A stretch of 64,000 nt of DNA. Source: Luscinia megarhynchos. Its lineage: Eukaryota; Chordata; Aves; Passeriformes; Turdidae. The notes below the pieces were generated by a model that saw only the letters and a list, made by a program, of their open reading frames with translations, was not told where the DNA came from and made no database searches. The position numbers and the translations under genes were made by a program. Of this stretch, positions 33,901 to 47,100 are shown piece by piece. The stretch is from NCBI GenBank assembly GCA_034336665.1, contig CM067592.1, positions 37,451,889 to 37,515,888 of the forward strand. The letters run 5' to 3'. Positions within the stretch are counted from its first letter, which is position 1. Each line of letters opens with the position of its first letter.

Positions 33901-36626
33901 AGGCCCTATCAAAAAACCTAACTAAAAAAACCCCACAAACAAACAAACTAAAAAACCCAAACCCCCACCAATGTTATAGTTCATTGTATTCACAGTTTTC
34001 TCTCAAGGTGGGTGTTTCTGTATTAAGTTCCTGACAGAAGGAAGCTGCAGAATCTACTTGAAGTAAATAAAAGTAAACAACAAATCTATTTCCAAACTTC
34101 CTGTAACTAAATCATTATAGGAAGCCATGTCTTTTCAAATGATACCTCCATCTAGGGGATGGACTCAATGGTCCTTATGGGTCATTTCCAATTCAGTGTA
34201 TTATATGATTGTATGTGGCTATGACAACACAGGCATCTATATAGATATGTCTTTGCCCTTAGTTTAGTTTACTTGTTTTGTAGGCAGCCCCCTCTAAATA
34301 AAATACAGCATTCTTTATGGTTTTTTTTCCCCCTCCCATGCCTAATTTAGTCCTTAACAAACACTGTGGTAATTTTACTCTGAAGAGCATTAGAAAGCCC
34401 AATGCTGGACTATCTTGGACTTACTTCATCAGGCCAGCATCTAGTTAGGATCTCAGTGATTCTTTTCTGGATTTAACTTTTAGCTCTGAAAATTAATCTC
34501 AGATGAAAAATTATAACTGTATCCATATAGTTTGGCAAAGATCACTATCCACTTTCCCATGCTGCTACTGGGTTGCTTTTTCAGAGTAAAAGCAGACGAT
34601 AATACAGGGGTGGCCCCGCGAGTCCCTTGGCCCCGTAGTGGGCATGCATCCATTCTTGGCCATACACTTTCTGTGGCAAGTACAGAGTAAAACACACCAT
34701 TTGCTGACAGCTGTTTTCTGTCTGCAGCTTTGCTGGGAACTGTTTGCAGCTGCTGCTGTCTCTGTGATTTCTCCTTTAGGAGGGAATTATCTGTACCCTA
34801 TTGCCCATGCCTCACACAAAACAGGAAAGAAAAAGGTCTGGAAACAAAGGTCTGACCAGAAATGCAGCCTGAGCAAGTGGGCAGCTTGAAGAAACAAGTT
34901 GTTGTTAGCAGGCTAAGGATTTCTGACACTTAAAAAGCACTATGAAAAAGGATATTACTAAACAAATCAAAAAAGTTGTATGGAATGGTGAAGTATATCA
35001 TGCAGAGCACTGCAGCCAGCCAGTTAATCTCCACAGCTGAAAGTCTGGAGAACTGGTATTTGTACTACAGAAAATGTTCGTGTTTGTTTGCAGGCTCGTC
35101 TGCATACAGAGGTATGTAGGAGGAAACCATGTTGCTTTTGTAAGAATCAACAAGCAGCTGAGTTACCATGAGCCATTGTGTTCCAAATGGAACTATTGGT
35201 TTGGGGTTGATTAGTTTGGGGTTGATGCTTTCTGTGCAGAAACTGGACTGTAAATATCTGGAAAACACCACACCTTCCAGGCACCCATACTGCAGGCAAG
35301 TGCCAGCTGGCACATGTGCATGCTGCAGCAGGTCTCACTTTCACTACACATGATTTAAGAGTGAGATGTAGTATATGAAATATCTAAGGCCATTCAAATT
35401 TTTACCAGTAACTTAATGGTGTTTTACCTTGGAAAAAAACACACAATAATGTACTAAGATAAGAGTAATATTTGAAATAAGCCCACATACTGAGCACAAA
35501 ACCATACTGTCATTCACTGAAAACCCTATTCCATAACACTGATTCTTAATATCTAAAAAAACCCCAAAGAAACATCTTTTGGTCTTTTTAATAATATGTC
35601 TTGTGGTCTTTTAAAGCTACAAAATATCTACCTTTTTGTACAGTTCGAAGTACTCCTGAGTCATGTCTGATGTCTTCTCTAACAATCAAAGATTTCACCA
35701 GACACCCAAGTGCATTTCTCTTCTTGGCCTCAAGTGCTGATGCCCAGACTAGGCAGAAGAAAAAAATCTGCAAGAAAGGACAAGGAAGCAACCAAATGGA
35801 AGAGCCTGACTCATTTAGAATTTCAGAAGTATGCTGAGTTCAGGCACATAAACAAAATATGAAGTGAACATATACACTGATGTGGCTATGTTGCTTTGTT
35901 TCTGTGGACACAATATACTGGGAAATTTATTTTAAAATCTTACCCTGCTTCCAGGCTGACATTTTATGTCGGTGAAATGTGGCAGTGCTTAAAGAAATTG
36001 AGACATTTTCAGAGTCCTTGGGAGACTAACTGCATTTGTCCGTTTGCTGTGATTTAAACTAAATGCATATTTTCTGCACAAAATTGAGGTCCTGCTTCGT
36101 GCTGCTTATACCTGCCTTCCAGAAGAACAACAGCCATTTGCACTGAACTATCTTACTCAGTCTGCATCTGTCCCTCGGTGTGCCTGAAACTCACCTATTT
36201 AACTGCCAAGCATGACCAATTAAAGTTTCATTCTGATTTTTTCAGTTTTACACCTGAAAAAAAGGTGTGTAACTTTTCTTTTGTTCCCTAACGTAGGGAA
36301 CCACATGTAGGGAACCTTCTCACTCATTCCACCTTTCACATGCCCCTTCAGCCAACATTTCCCTACACACAGGCTATGTTTGTTCCCATCAGTAACATGG
36401 CACGATTACCCTGAAAAACTGACGTTAAGGTTTTGTAATTGCCACCACTTGTGCTGAAACTGCCCAGCATGCTCTGTTTGTATTATAAATTCCTGTTGCT
36501 TTTGACTATATATGAAGGCTTTTTAATAAGTTCCCAGTTTTAGCTGAGGGAAAAAATTGTTCTTGTTTGCTTGAGTATTTAAAAAAATGCAATTATATGA
36601 CATAAATGCTGAATGTGTTTTTTTCC
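33901..36626. other. AOPEP-FANCC intergenic sequence
   Basis: An A/C-rich low-complexity tract lies at about 33905-33970. A short CR1 end is listed separately at 34150. GTTTGGGGTTGATTA is tandemly duplicated near 35200-35228. An imperfect hairpin (TTACACCT / AGGTGTGTAA) lies near 36247-36272. No gene supported. Confidence 0.5.
34150..34217 (+). mobile_element. CR1 3'-terminal fragment (short)
   Basis: CTAGGGGATGGACTCAATGG, then TCCTTATGGGTCATTTCCAA and a degraded TATATGATTGTATG terminal repeat match a CR1 3' end. Confidence 0.7.
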
Positions 36627-37224
36627 TGTCATGGTTTAACCCCAGCAGCCAATCCTAATGCAAATGCTTGCTCACTTTCTCCCCCACCAGTAGGATCAGG
36701 GAGAGAACTTGAAGGGTGAATGTGAGAAAGCTCATGGATTGAGATACAGACACTTTAATAGGGAAAGAAAAAGCCCCACGCACATACAAGCAAAGCAAAA
36801 CAGGGAATTAACTCACTGCTTCCCTGGGCAGGCAGGTGTTCAGACATTGCCAGGAGAGCAGGGCCCCATCATGTGTCGTGGTGACTTGGGAAGACAAACA
36901 GCGCCACTTCAAATGTTCCCCATTCCTCCATCTTCCTCCACTTTATATCCTGAGCATGATGCCATATGGTCTGGAATATTCCTTTGGTCAGTTTGGGTTA
37001 CCTGTCCTGCTGTGTCTTGCCCCAGCCTCCCAGGCACCCACAACTTCTCCCCAGCATGGCTCTGAAAAGCAGAAGAGGCCTTGGTTCTGTGAAAACCTGC
37101 TCAGCAATAACAAAAACATCTCCTGTATTATCAACAATTATTTGTTTTTAACACAAATCCAAAACTCAGCCCCACACCAGCCTCCGAGAAGGAAATTAAC
37201 TCCACCTAAGCCTAAACCAGCACA
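36627..37224 (-). mobile_element. Solo LTR of an avian ERVL-type element
   Basis: The plus strand begins TGTCATGGTTTAACCCCAGC and ends CCTAAACCAGCACA. In minus sense it reads TGTGCTGGTTTAGG..., with CATATGGCATCATGCTCAGG leading to a TATA box (GATATAAAG, about 36948) and ATTAAA near 36755. No internal retroviral genes adjoin it, so it looks like a solo LTR. The immediate flanks do not give a clear target duplication. Confidence 0.88.
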
Positions 37225-37326
37225 CTCTTTACACAGGTGAAGAGTTGAATACATAATCACAAGACTATCAGTTTTATACAAGAACAGGGAAACCCACCTA
37301 CTGACATTTTAGTTTCTGCACATACC

Positions 37327-37732
37327 TGATGCCTGGAAAGGCTGACCTGGAACTAGACAGAGCAAAAGGAATAAAATAGGTATTTATTGAAAAGATACAC
37401 CTTGGGCAGTGCAAGAGCAAGATCCAAGGTGGATCCCGGTCACGAGTTTTTACACTTTTATAAGTTTTGGTTCATCTACATATTGGGGTCAATTGTCCAA
37501 CTACAGCCCCGGGCTATGAAGTCTCACTCCCCTGGCTTGCCCCCTTTCCCTCACCATTGTTTATGCTTTTTGGGCAACACTTGTCCTTGTTTCTCTAGCT
37601 CGAGCTAGAAGAGATTGTTTTATCTAATTACCCTGTGAAGAGACCTTACTAACACCCAATATGAAGTTTCAGAGTTACACACTAAGCAGCAGAGAATCTG
37701 AAAAATATAAAAAGCTAAAGCCCAAGGCATCA
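37327..37732 (-). mobile_element. Second solo LTR, different family
   Basis: The plus strand runs from TGATGCCTGGAAAGGCTGAC to AAGCCCAAGGCATCA, with TGATGCC / GGCATCA inverted ends. Minus sense has a TATA box (CTTATAAAAG, about 37465-37456) and AATAAATACC (about 37388). Flanks TACC and CACC may be a decayed 4-bp duplication. It sits only about 100 bp from the previous LTR. Confidence 0.8.
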
Positions 37733-39700
37733 CACCTTCTCCCCAGGACTTGCCTCTCTGTTCTTCAATCAAATCACAGGGATGCAAACTTCTTACTTGA
37801 TAGATGGGAGGAAGGAATGGGAATTAGAAAGCATTCAGACTAAGAAAACAGAAAGACCAGTCTTATTTATTTAAGCTAGTGATTGATTGTTAGCAGTATG
37901 AAGTAATGTCAGCATCAGGTGAAGGGTAGATGTGACGCTGAGAAAAGCTCTACATCACAGAACGAAGGTCAATGCTAAAAGCTGGTGTAGCACTGTATTT
38001 TAGCATCAAGAACACTCAGCATCAAAACCACAGGTTTGTAAAGGCAAAACCCAAAAATTATTTCTCTTTGTCTTGAAAAACAGCAGCTAAGACTGTGCTT
38101 TTTGGTTATATTTTAGAGGTAGTAAGGACCTAATGCAGTCAGGAAGACTTCCTTTTGATTGTTTCTTTCTCCTGATTACTCCCTGGATGTCCAAAAAATC
38201 AAGAGCTAAACTGTCTTTCAGATTCACAAAAGAAAATGGAATTGATAGGAAAATTATGAAAATGGCACCAAAACAGGATGTAACATGGCAGTTCTTTTCA
38301 CACTTTCTTTAAATGCATGTGGATTGCCAGACTCTATAATGCATTTTGAAGAACTGTCCCAAAGCAGTGTTAATTGTTAAGTGGTGCAACTACTGGGCTG
38401 TTCAAATGCAAGATTTTTGAAGCATAGCAGGGACAGCATTGATACCAAATTCTGTTCTTTCATTCTTCTACAAGTTTGCCAAATCTGAAGAAATCAGGGT
38501 AGGGAACAATTGATTCCTGTGTGGTTAGAAACAAGTCTGTGAGTGAAGGATCTGAGCAGAAAAACAGATATACACAACTTCTTAAACTTTGTTCTATGAT
38601 GTTTGCATAGGTTTAGGGTATTCCGTTCTAAAAATAAAAACAACAAAAGAAAAATAAAGATACTGGATTTGTACATTCATCTTGGATCCTGTACAGAAAG
38701 GGAAGAAGGACAAAAAGGCAATGCTTCTGCCTAAAGAGTAGGCACATCTGAGAACTTGCTCTGCCAATACAATGAGCAGGAGAACTTGTGAAATCAAGAT
38801 CAGAAGAGCCATGATGAAAAATAGTCAACAGCTGTCATCTGAAGACTTTAAATCCCAATTAAATTATCTTTCCAAAACAGATGTTACTGCTTAATTGCAA
38901 GGTTTGTGCTTAACATTTGTTCAGTATCCACTCGTGGCTTAGGACAAGCTCGTCAGAGAAAGCAGCTACAGCAATTCAGTCTGGCCAGAAAAAGTGTGCT
39001 GTGCAGCAAATTGCTCAGCACTGGCCATTTTTACTTCAGCAAAGCAGCAAACACACAAGAAAAGAAAGTTGAAACATGATAGTGGGGTTTGCAATGAGCT
39101 TGGAGAAATTTTCTGGTCTATGGAAAAAACACTGGTACTTTAATTTCCAGAAAAGATAAAGATGCTATTGGTCCTCCCTACTAGAAATTCACAAAGTGCC
39201 TGAATTCACAGACACGTATCACCAATTTCCATCTTATAAATTAATCCTGTGTCATATTTCAAGGGTTCTCTCCTCTTCCATGGAATCTGATACTGGCTTT
39301 TCCCTCTCTATTCCCAGACATCTAAAGATAATACGGACGTGCAGTGCAGTCATGAGATTAAAAGCACTTAAACACTTACTGGTAGTCTCTACAGGGAACA
39401 ATGGTACAGATGGGAAATTTGTACCACCAGCTACCATTACAAGTTAGCTGAAAATAAAAAAACTGAAGTCCTATTTTCAGAAAACATATACATAGTAAAA
39501 GTTATGGCATCATTAGTCAAAACAGAAGCTGCTTTCTCATATGTGAAATATTAAGGAAACTTTTAACAGTGGCAGGCAAATGACATATTGCATGCACCTG
39601 TTTTGGAAGCCTCAAAATAAACTCACAAGCTAAGAAATAAAATGTTAAGGAGGCTAACTGGCACATATGCATGAGACATCTCAACAGTGCAATTCACTAT

Positions 39701-39773
39701 CTATATGTGTATGTATATGTATATGTGTATGTATATGTTTATGTGTATGTATATGTATATGCATATGTATGTA
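39701..39773. repeat. Microsatellite, mixed (TATG)n/(TA)n units
   Basis: About 73 bp of alternating TATGTG, TATGTA and TATATG units. It encodes a YVYVYVYV run in an open frame, which is an artefact. Confidence 0.92.
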
Positions 39774-42299
39774 AAAACAATCTCAAGATGGCATTTATGC
39801 ATCTGAAAAAGTTCATGGCCCTAAATGATATTTTTATTGAAAAGGATAGAAAAGAGAAAGTCATTATTTCTGACGATCTACTTTTTGATGAAATGAGTCT
39901 ATCATCTGACACTGTATGGAAGAGGCTTTTAAAGTAGTAAGAGATGTGAAGTTAGTTAAACATACAGATCTATTAAAGACACGATTGCTGGATTTTTTTT
40001 TGCTATTTGTTGATATACAGGTTAATGGAATGTCATGGATGGAATTGTTACTTCCTAATTAAATCAGGGTTGAATATAAAAATCACAGCTAAATTTCGAG
40101 TTTCAAGTAGATTGGGTTTTATCTTTTTTGTCACTCCCTCCCTTCACACACATGCAAGAATACAGAATGCAAACTAAAGCACCATCCTTGCCTATGAACT
40201 ACATCACTACAACTCAGCCACAGCCAGCTGACATTTCAAATTTTTCTTTCAGTGGCTGACAGCAGTCCAGTGCTTATCCCTGGCTGGCTCACAGCAGCTC
40301 AGACAGCAGTGAGCACACTCAAGCCATCAGAAGGATCTTGTGAGGTTCATTCCCTGCCAGCAGCCAGACAGCTGGTTAAAGGAAGATGGCCAGTGCAAGC
40401 AAGGCAAACGCCTCTGTGGCATTCACTACTGAACAGACCACCTAACAGCAAATTCCCAGAATAACCTACTGTCTCCTAGGGCAGCAAATGGAATGTCTGC
40501 CTTAAGCATATCTTTTAAATCCAGGCAAGCATTTAAGAAAAAATTGTATCACATGTAAGGAACATTTGCCAGAGGAGTGGATTCAAGCAGGCCCACATCT
40601 GAGCACTGCAATGAATTCAGTGCTAGTGGGATGTCTCTAGCACCAGAACATTCACCAGCAGTGCTTTAACTACTGATGGTGTCATTGCATACTATCAGCA
40701 TAAAAAATTCAAACACGTGCTCTGTGTGCTTGTGGAGAACTCTTCCCATAACATTCCAGGTTTTGATTTTTTAAACTTAGGTCTAGTAGAAAACTGCTTT
40801 TTTATGTTAGAAATAGCACCTTTCTCACCCTTCTTATATCACAGGGAAAACTGTTTTAATGGAGTGTGACATTCACACAGAGCATTAGGTACTTTATTCT
40901 GACATGAGATAACACAGCAATGAAATGGTTTAAATCTGATTTAACAGTGTTTTGTTTAGTAACTGCAAGTATTTTATGCTAGATGTTTTATCCTGCAGTC
41001 CTGTAATGCTTATGCTTCAGAATTTTTTGAATGTATCTCTGCCAAGCCAAACATATACCACAGATTGCAGCTCACCGAAACAAATATTAACTCACTCTGT
41101 CTATTAACACCTCTTGGCACCTACAGTGCTGAGAGTACAGAAACTTAATCACAAATGCTAGAAGTAAATGTTACTGTTGGTCAGCTAAATTGCAGTATCT
41201 GACGATACATGACAAAATAAAATACATTCTGCTTTGTATAGGCACTGTACTGAGATCTTGATCAGAGAAAAACCACAGAAATTACCTTTCTTTCTGCCTG
41301 AAGAAAACCCACAGAAACCACCCAGCACCATGCTGCAAAGCTTGCAGAATTCAAAAAGCTCTAACTTAGCAGTCTTAGACTGGAAAGAAACATAATCAAC
41401 AAAGAAGCAAAATTTAAAGTCTATATTCTTATTCCAAAAAATGTCTTGAAGCAGAACAATTTTGAAAAGTTCTCTATGTTCAGACTACTGTCCAGAACCA
41501 GGGTGTGTGCTGTAACACAAAGGGAACAACCCACCTGAAGTCTTATTTCAGGACTTTTTGGCTGGTTCAACAAAAAACGTACAGCCTTGAAAGCTCCAAA
41601 GAACATTTCCAGAAAGCAGCAATTACAGAGGAAAAGATGCACATTGAATGGATAATGCAGAAGCCACCACATGAGAGATCTTCCATTACTCAGATCTACC
41701 AAATTGCTCTGTAGCCTTCCACTGGCAAACTAAGAAAAGTAGCTTCAACATCCCACAAAATCACAGCTTATATCAAAGATCATAATTCAAGCACAGTAAA
41801 AGAGTAAGGAAAAAGAAATACCAGTGATTTATAACAACTATGCTAGAAAGAGCAAAAAGGAGTCTCTTGAAACAAGCAAACCCTCCTTAAGATTTAAATC
41901 ATTCAGTTTTTCTTGTGAAGCCAAACATAGGAAAACAAGAGTGTACCAATTCACTACTAATTGGGGGTTTTTACTGCCTTCTTTGTACATTTCTTCCTGC
42001 TTGAATTGATTTATCCTTATTTATCAGCATATTGATTTTGTTAAATGAAGTTAGAAGAATTTTCATACATTTTGTCAGGGGAAAAATAAAAACACTGATA
42101 AAGAAAAGATACTTAAAGATACTTAAAAATTCCTGTCCAAAAAGTGCCATACACCTGTAAAAATAATATCCATATTATTCACCTAATTAATGCAAGAATT
42201 AGATGCTTTGTTAATCTTTCTTCTAGGTAGTTAAAATTACATGTAGGCACAGTATGAAGAAAACACAATCAAAGAGCCTCACATCCAACAACAAGATTA

Positions 42300-42420
42300 G
42301 ACATTCAACAACAACAACAACCAAAAAAAACAAACAAACAAAAAAAAACCAAAAACAAAACAAAACAAAACCCCAAAAAAACAAAAAAAAAAACCCCACC
42401 AAAAACAGTAACAACAAAAA
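42300..42420. repeat. A-rich (CAAA)n low-complexity tract
   Basis: CAACAACAACAACC followed by repeated AAAC, AAAAC and AAAACCCC units. It lies just past the putative FANCC polyadenylation site. Lys/Asn/Thr-rich and Phe-rich open frames across it are not genes. Confidence 0.9.
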
Positions 42421-42918
42421 GACCACCAAATTCTTCCTTTGCACTATAATTTTAGATTATTTACCATTCTAAATAGAGCACTCCACATCTGTTTCCACTA
42501 GACGACTACCTCCGAGTTTTGTGACCAAAAAAAATTTAGTTTAATCCCATGCTTTTCAGTTGTGGTGTTCAGGGAACAGAAAACTGGGCTGCTTGATTTT
42601 GCTTATTTAGATATGTGTGGCTATTAACAACAAAAATTGCTACATATTTCTTTCTGAGTTTTCATTGAAATTTTTTTTAATCAAAAAAGAGAAAAAACCC
42701 TTTTCTTTGCAGACATACATCATGTGTTTGCTGTTTTTTCACTATTGAACTGACTGAGAGGGCATGTAATTTAATAATATGACTCACTGGGAACAAAAGT
42801 GTAAGAAATCAGTTAACAGCATAACAGAAAATATCTTTCCACTTCTTACAGCCAAGGGACACTAAGTACACTGTTTTTCTTTCCCCTTTCTCAAAAACAA
42901 ATGCTACATTTAAAAAGC

Positions 42919-42924
42919 TTTATT
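42919..42924 (-). terminator. Candidate FANCC polyadenylation signal
   Basis: Minus-strand AATAAA lies about 1.08 kb beyond the FANCC stop. An ATTAAA variant at 43825-43820 would give a 3' UTR of about 0.2 kb. Supported by the hexamer only. Confidence 0.35.
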
Positions 42925-44005
42925 AATTCAAGATACATGTATTAAATTTTATACACAAGAATAGTATTGAGCAGCATAGCACAAGTGTTGGCATTACAGG
43001 TAAGTAATACAGGAAAACAAATTACTGAGGAAAGTTAGGATCCTCTATCACTACTATTCTCCATGCTTATTTTTCTAGTTAAGCTGGAGACAGGTTCACA
43101 AAACTTCTTGGGAAAAATACTTTCCTAAGGGTAAAAAAACATAAGCCATTGCTACCTGTCTATGCTCCTTGCAGGATACAAAAAACCTACACAAAGAAGT
43201 AAGCAAATAACTGCTGGACACAAAAATGAAGGCAGTGAGTTGCAACCTTTATAGGAAATCTGTCCCTTTGAACTGGAAAATGTCCTTATGTCTCTGTTTT
43301 GCTTGCCCTCTTTTGTAACCCCATATTTCTTAAATGAATAAATAATAGCATCAGGCATGGCACACTGTTAAGTGGGCTGTACTACAAGCAATTTTATGCC
43401 TGCAGTATCTGTTGAGAAAGACCAGCTATTGGTATAGTTCTTAGAGGAGAACACTGTCCTGTGAAAGCTACAGAATTTAAAAAAAACCCAACACATTTAG
43501 CAACTATGGGAAGAGTTTCACTTTGGAAACATTTTCAAAAAGAAGGAAAGAGCTCAGGAAACATTGCTCACTGATTTCCTGAGAACACCATGAATCACTT
43601 GAGATCATGGTTAGTTTCAAAAAAGCAGAAGCACAGAACAAAACAGTTTAGTAACAGTTTAACAATCAAGCAGTTAGATATTACTTGCTTTAAAAAACCC
43701 CACAGGCATAATTTGGGAGAAAAATTGATCCTCAGCCAGATAAACAAGATGAGTGAACCACTTTAAATTATGTTGGTCTCTTGTTACAGAAGGAACTCAG
43801 AACAAAATTTTCAAGCATCTTTAATATTTACTATTATGTTTCAAAAGATTAACATTTCCAAACAACAGATTATTTTTCAATATAGATGAGAGAATATAAA
43901 TTATTATATAGGTATCTTATTGCCCTTGGTAACCTGCAGTGCCAGATGCTGACACCTGGATAAAGACCTGATTTGTTAGTTTGATAGATAGAGGAGTTTA
44001 CAGTT
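42925..44005 (-). other. Likely FANCC 3' untranslated region
   Basis: It lies between the FANCC stop and the minus-strand AATAAA at 42924-42919. No protein-coding signal. The extent is inferred from the polyadenylation motif only. Confidence 0.45.
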
Positions 44006-44149
44006 CTAAACTTTCAATGGAAGTTTTTGAAGAAGTGCATTCAGCAGCTTCACAGTCGTTTGGTTTTCTTCTCCACTATGGTTAAATCTGTATGCAGTAC
44101 GGATAAGAAGGTTATAAATCTCTTTGCTTGTGCCAGTTTTCTCAGTAAC
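44006..44149 (-). CDS. FANCC: FANCC last coding exon with stop codon
   Basis: The acceptor is GTTTCCTTTCAG. The exon encodes [34 protein letters not shown] and [13 protein letters not shown], then TAG at 44008-44006. The 47 residues equal the human last exon in length. The Leu at the fifth position from the C-terminus aligns with human Leu554, the residue changed in the known pathogenic L554P allele, and is conserved. Confidence 0.95.
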   Translation of the reverse strand, partial: VTEKTGTSKEIYNLLIRTAYRFNHSGEENQTTVKLLNALLQKLPLKV

Positions 44150-47100
44150 CTGAAAGGAAACACGAAAGGTTAATTAGGCAATTATGCTGCTAAATACTAA
44201 GAATTCTTCAAAATACTTGCAGGAAAACTGGATTTTCCCCTCATCACTGAACATGTGAGAACCAACTTCTGCCCAAGGTATCTCTTTTCATATATCCCAA
44301 TGGAGCTGAGCAACTCTGAGATTTAAATTTACGTGAAACAAATCAAGAGGCCAGAAAGTTTTTAAAGGAAACACAAATGGATAGACAGTATAACCACTTG
44401 TAAGTCATTAACACAGAAAAGAAGTACATGAAAGTTCAGCATGTATTTGGGGAGACAATTCAATTCTGTAAAGCTTTCAAAAGTTTGAAAGCTCCCTCCC
44501 CCAAAAGATGACAAAAAACAGGAAAAGACCCTAAGCTGTAATTTTTGCAGATCAGGAAGGACTTGACTCCTCTTTATCTGTGTTAAACCTGAAGTTTACT
44601 GTGCTTAAAAAACCCCACAGCTATGCATCTTAAATCTGTTCCACACCATTCTGCCTTTCATATTATCTTTAGTCCTTTTCAAATCACTAGCTACACATTA
44701 GTGATTATACAGATAAAGTCAAAATTAATCAGACTGATAAACCAACAAACTGGCTCACAACAGCTCATGACCACTCTGCAGTGGGAAATATTCAGAGTTT
44801 TGAAAATTAGTTATATTGCTATCTCTAAGGAAGCAGAAAATTGCCTTTGGTCTTCCTGGAGGGATTTAAAGTAGCCAGCTAGTACCTTACAGCATTACAG
44901 CTCAACAGCTGCACTCCCTCCATGAAGAGAAACAAGTCTGTAAAAATATATAAAAAATATATAAACCCCCCCCCAAAGTTTACCACTACATTCTTATGCT
45001 GAGAAGAAAATTGATCATTTATGAACTTGCACACTAGGATGTGAGAAATACCTTGGCCCTTCTTAAAGAGAAAAATGTCTTTTTAGTCTGCCAGCTGCAT
45101 CACAAAATCAGATGCCTCGCACATGCAGCATACCCTGTACAGGTCAATACATAAGACCACTCTGCTGCTGAATAGAAAACTTGGAAGTATTAAAACTACA
45201 CACTAGCCCTAGACCTGCTTGCATAGGGGGCATGCACTTCTTACAAGAATATGATTTGACAATAAGGAAAGGATTTGTAATCCTACCCTGAGATAGCACT
45301 GTTTATATTAAGAGACACATTTCATGGTTTGCACCAATATACCTGAAGGCTGTCATCACCAATAGGAAGATACTGTGGCAAACTTCCAGCCTTTTACTCC
45401 TCTTCATCGTTTTTTATACCATAAGAGATACTGTCTTAGCTCTTCCTTCTCTCCTTCTCTCTCAATTACCACACTGTTTTCCTCACTGGCTTTCCCAATG
45501 CACCAAGCTTCTGCTAAGACCTAGCAACCAGCTGTTCCACACAATGGAAAATGGGGAGAGTTCCACCATCTCTGCAGTAGCTGGATAATTTAGGGAGTGA
45601 TTTTTATGGGAAAATCAAACTGCTTGCACATGCTGTCTATTTAATGTGTAAATGAACTGTATGTATCCCTTAACTGCAAGCTATTACTTCAGCTGTTTCT
45701 GCATCTGTACAGTGACGACAGCAACCCTGTCAGTGAGATCAAGAAGTGAAGGGAAAATATTTTGACTGTAGCCAAAATATGTATGTAGCAGGTTAGATAT
45801 GGCTATTGTAGTGACAGTTTCCTTTAATATTCTGTTACATGTTTTCTTTATTAAGAGGTAGAAACTTAAAAAATAGTAAAATAAGTACATATTTAAGTTA
45901 CTCTGAAGAAAAGGGAAGAAACACTTACATGGTAAATACATTCCTGGGCAATCTTATGTCCACCGGTTGAAAACAGCAAGAAGTTGGTCAGAAGGTGTGT
46001 TGTAAGATGCTGGTTACAACACTGCTCTACACCTGTTAGTTTGTGTACAGCAGCCTCCAGGTCTTTGAGAGAAAGGTCTGCACAGCTGAACAGCATCATT
46101 AGATGACTGTAGACTGCTTGAGCTTCTACCTGTAGGAAATTTCAAAGTATGCAGGATCAGAGACAAGTAAAGCTCAAATCTATGGTATTTTTACTTCAGA
46201 TTTATTTATTCACTAAAAGAAAACTGAATCCTTGAAGAAACAACTCAGCAGGAAACCAGGGAAGAAAGGGCTGTAACACATTTCTTTTACACTGATTCAC
46301 CCACACAAAAGGTGGGCAGAATGGACTTTACTTTTCTCTTTGGTCTTACAAATGAAGCAGACAGGGCATCAAGTCAGGATTTTATATTTTTAAATAATAC
46401 TAATACTAATAATAATACTACACTTTTTAATAATATAAGGAAATGGCAAAAGCCCCTCAGAAGAACCGGGTCCAATTTTTGCATTGTGGGAAAAAGAACA
46501 AAGGCTCCTCAAGAACTCATTTCAGTATTATGCTGTAAACCAATTAAATCCCCATGCAGCCTGATCTTGGCTGATAAAATGTTCTGGTAAGAACGTGCAT
46601 TTTAACTTTTTCCTGTGTTGTTCACAACTTCTGTTTTTATGTTGTGAGTTAGGCAATAAAATCTAATTTTTATTGAGGATAAGAAACAGAACATTTTGGC
46701 ACCTGAAGAAAAAAAACTATAAGCAACTACTGCAAAAAAATCCTAATAATTCTGTTCACTGTATTAAAAATTAACTGAAAAAACTTGTAGATGGAATGCA
46801 AATTCCATGGTAGTATCAGCCGGAACAATAGGAAAATACACCACTGCAGACCCTAAGGAAAATTCTCAAGGATATTCACTGGGACAATTTTTTTCAGACA
46901 TTTATTTACCTGACGTTGACCAACCCTTTTAACAATTTCACATAATATATTCTGGAAAAGCTGCTATTCTTGCATTAAGCCCACAACTGCATGTGAGACA
47001 CAAATGATACCAGATCTATGGAAAGGTAACTGGAATTCCTCACGATTCTTTATTCCTCTGTGCACCATATGAGCCAGAGACTGCAGATGGAGAGGAGCTG

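Larger units (their letters stand above)
37733..42918. other. AOPEP-FANCC intergenic sequence
   Basis: Unique AT-rich DNA apart from the TATG/TATA microsatellite at 39.7 kb and the A-rich tract at 42.3 kb, both listed separately. Open frames at 40252-40464 and 41505-41714 have no recognisable homology. Confidence 0.5.

Noticed and set aside
39671..39937. An 88-codon open frame starting with a YVYVYV run
   Set aside because: It starts in a microsatellite and has no splice context or homology I recognise.
42223..42472. Lys/Asn/Thr-rich (+) and Phe/Leu-rich (-) open frames
   Set aside because: They translate the (CAAA)n low-complexity tract.
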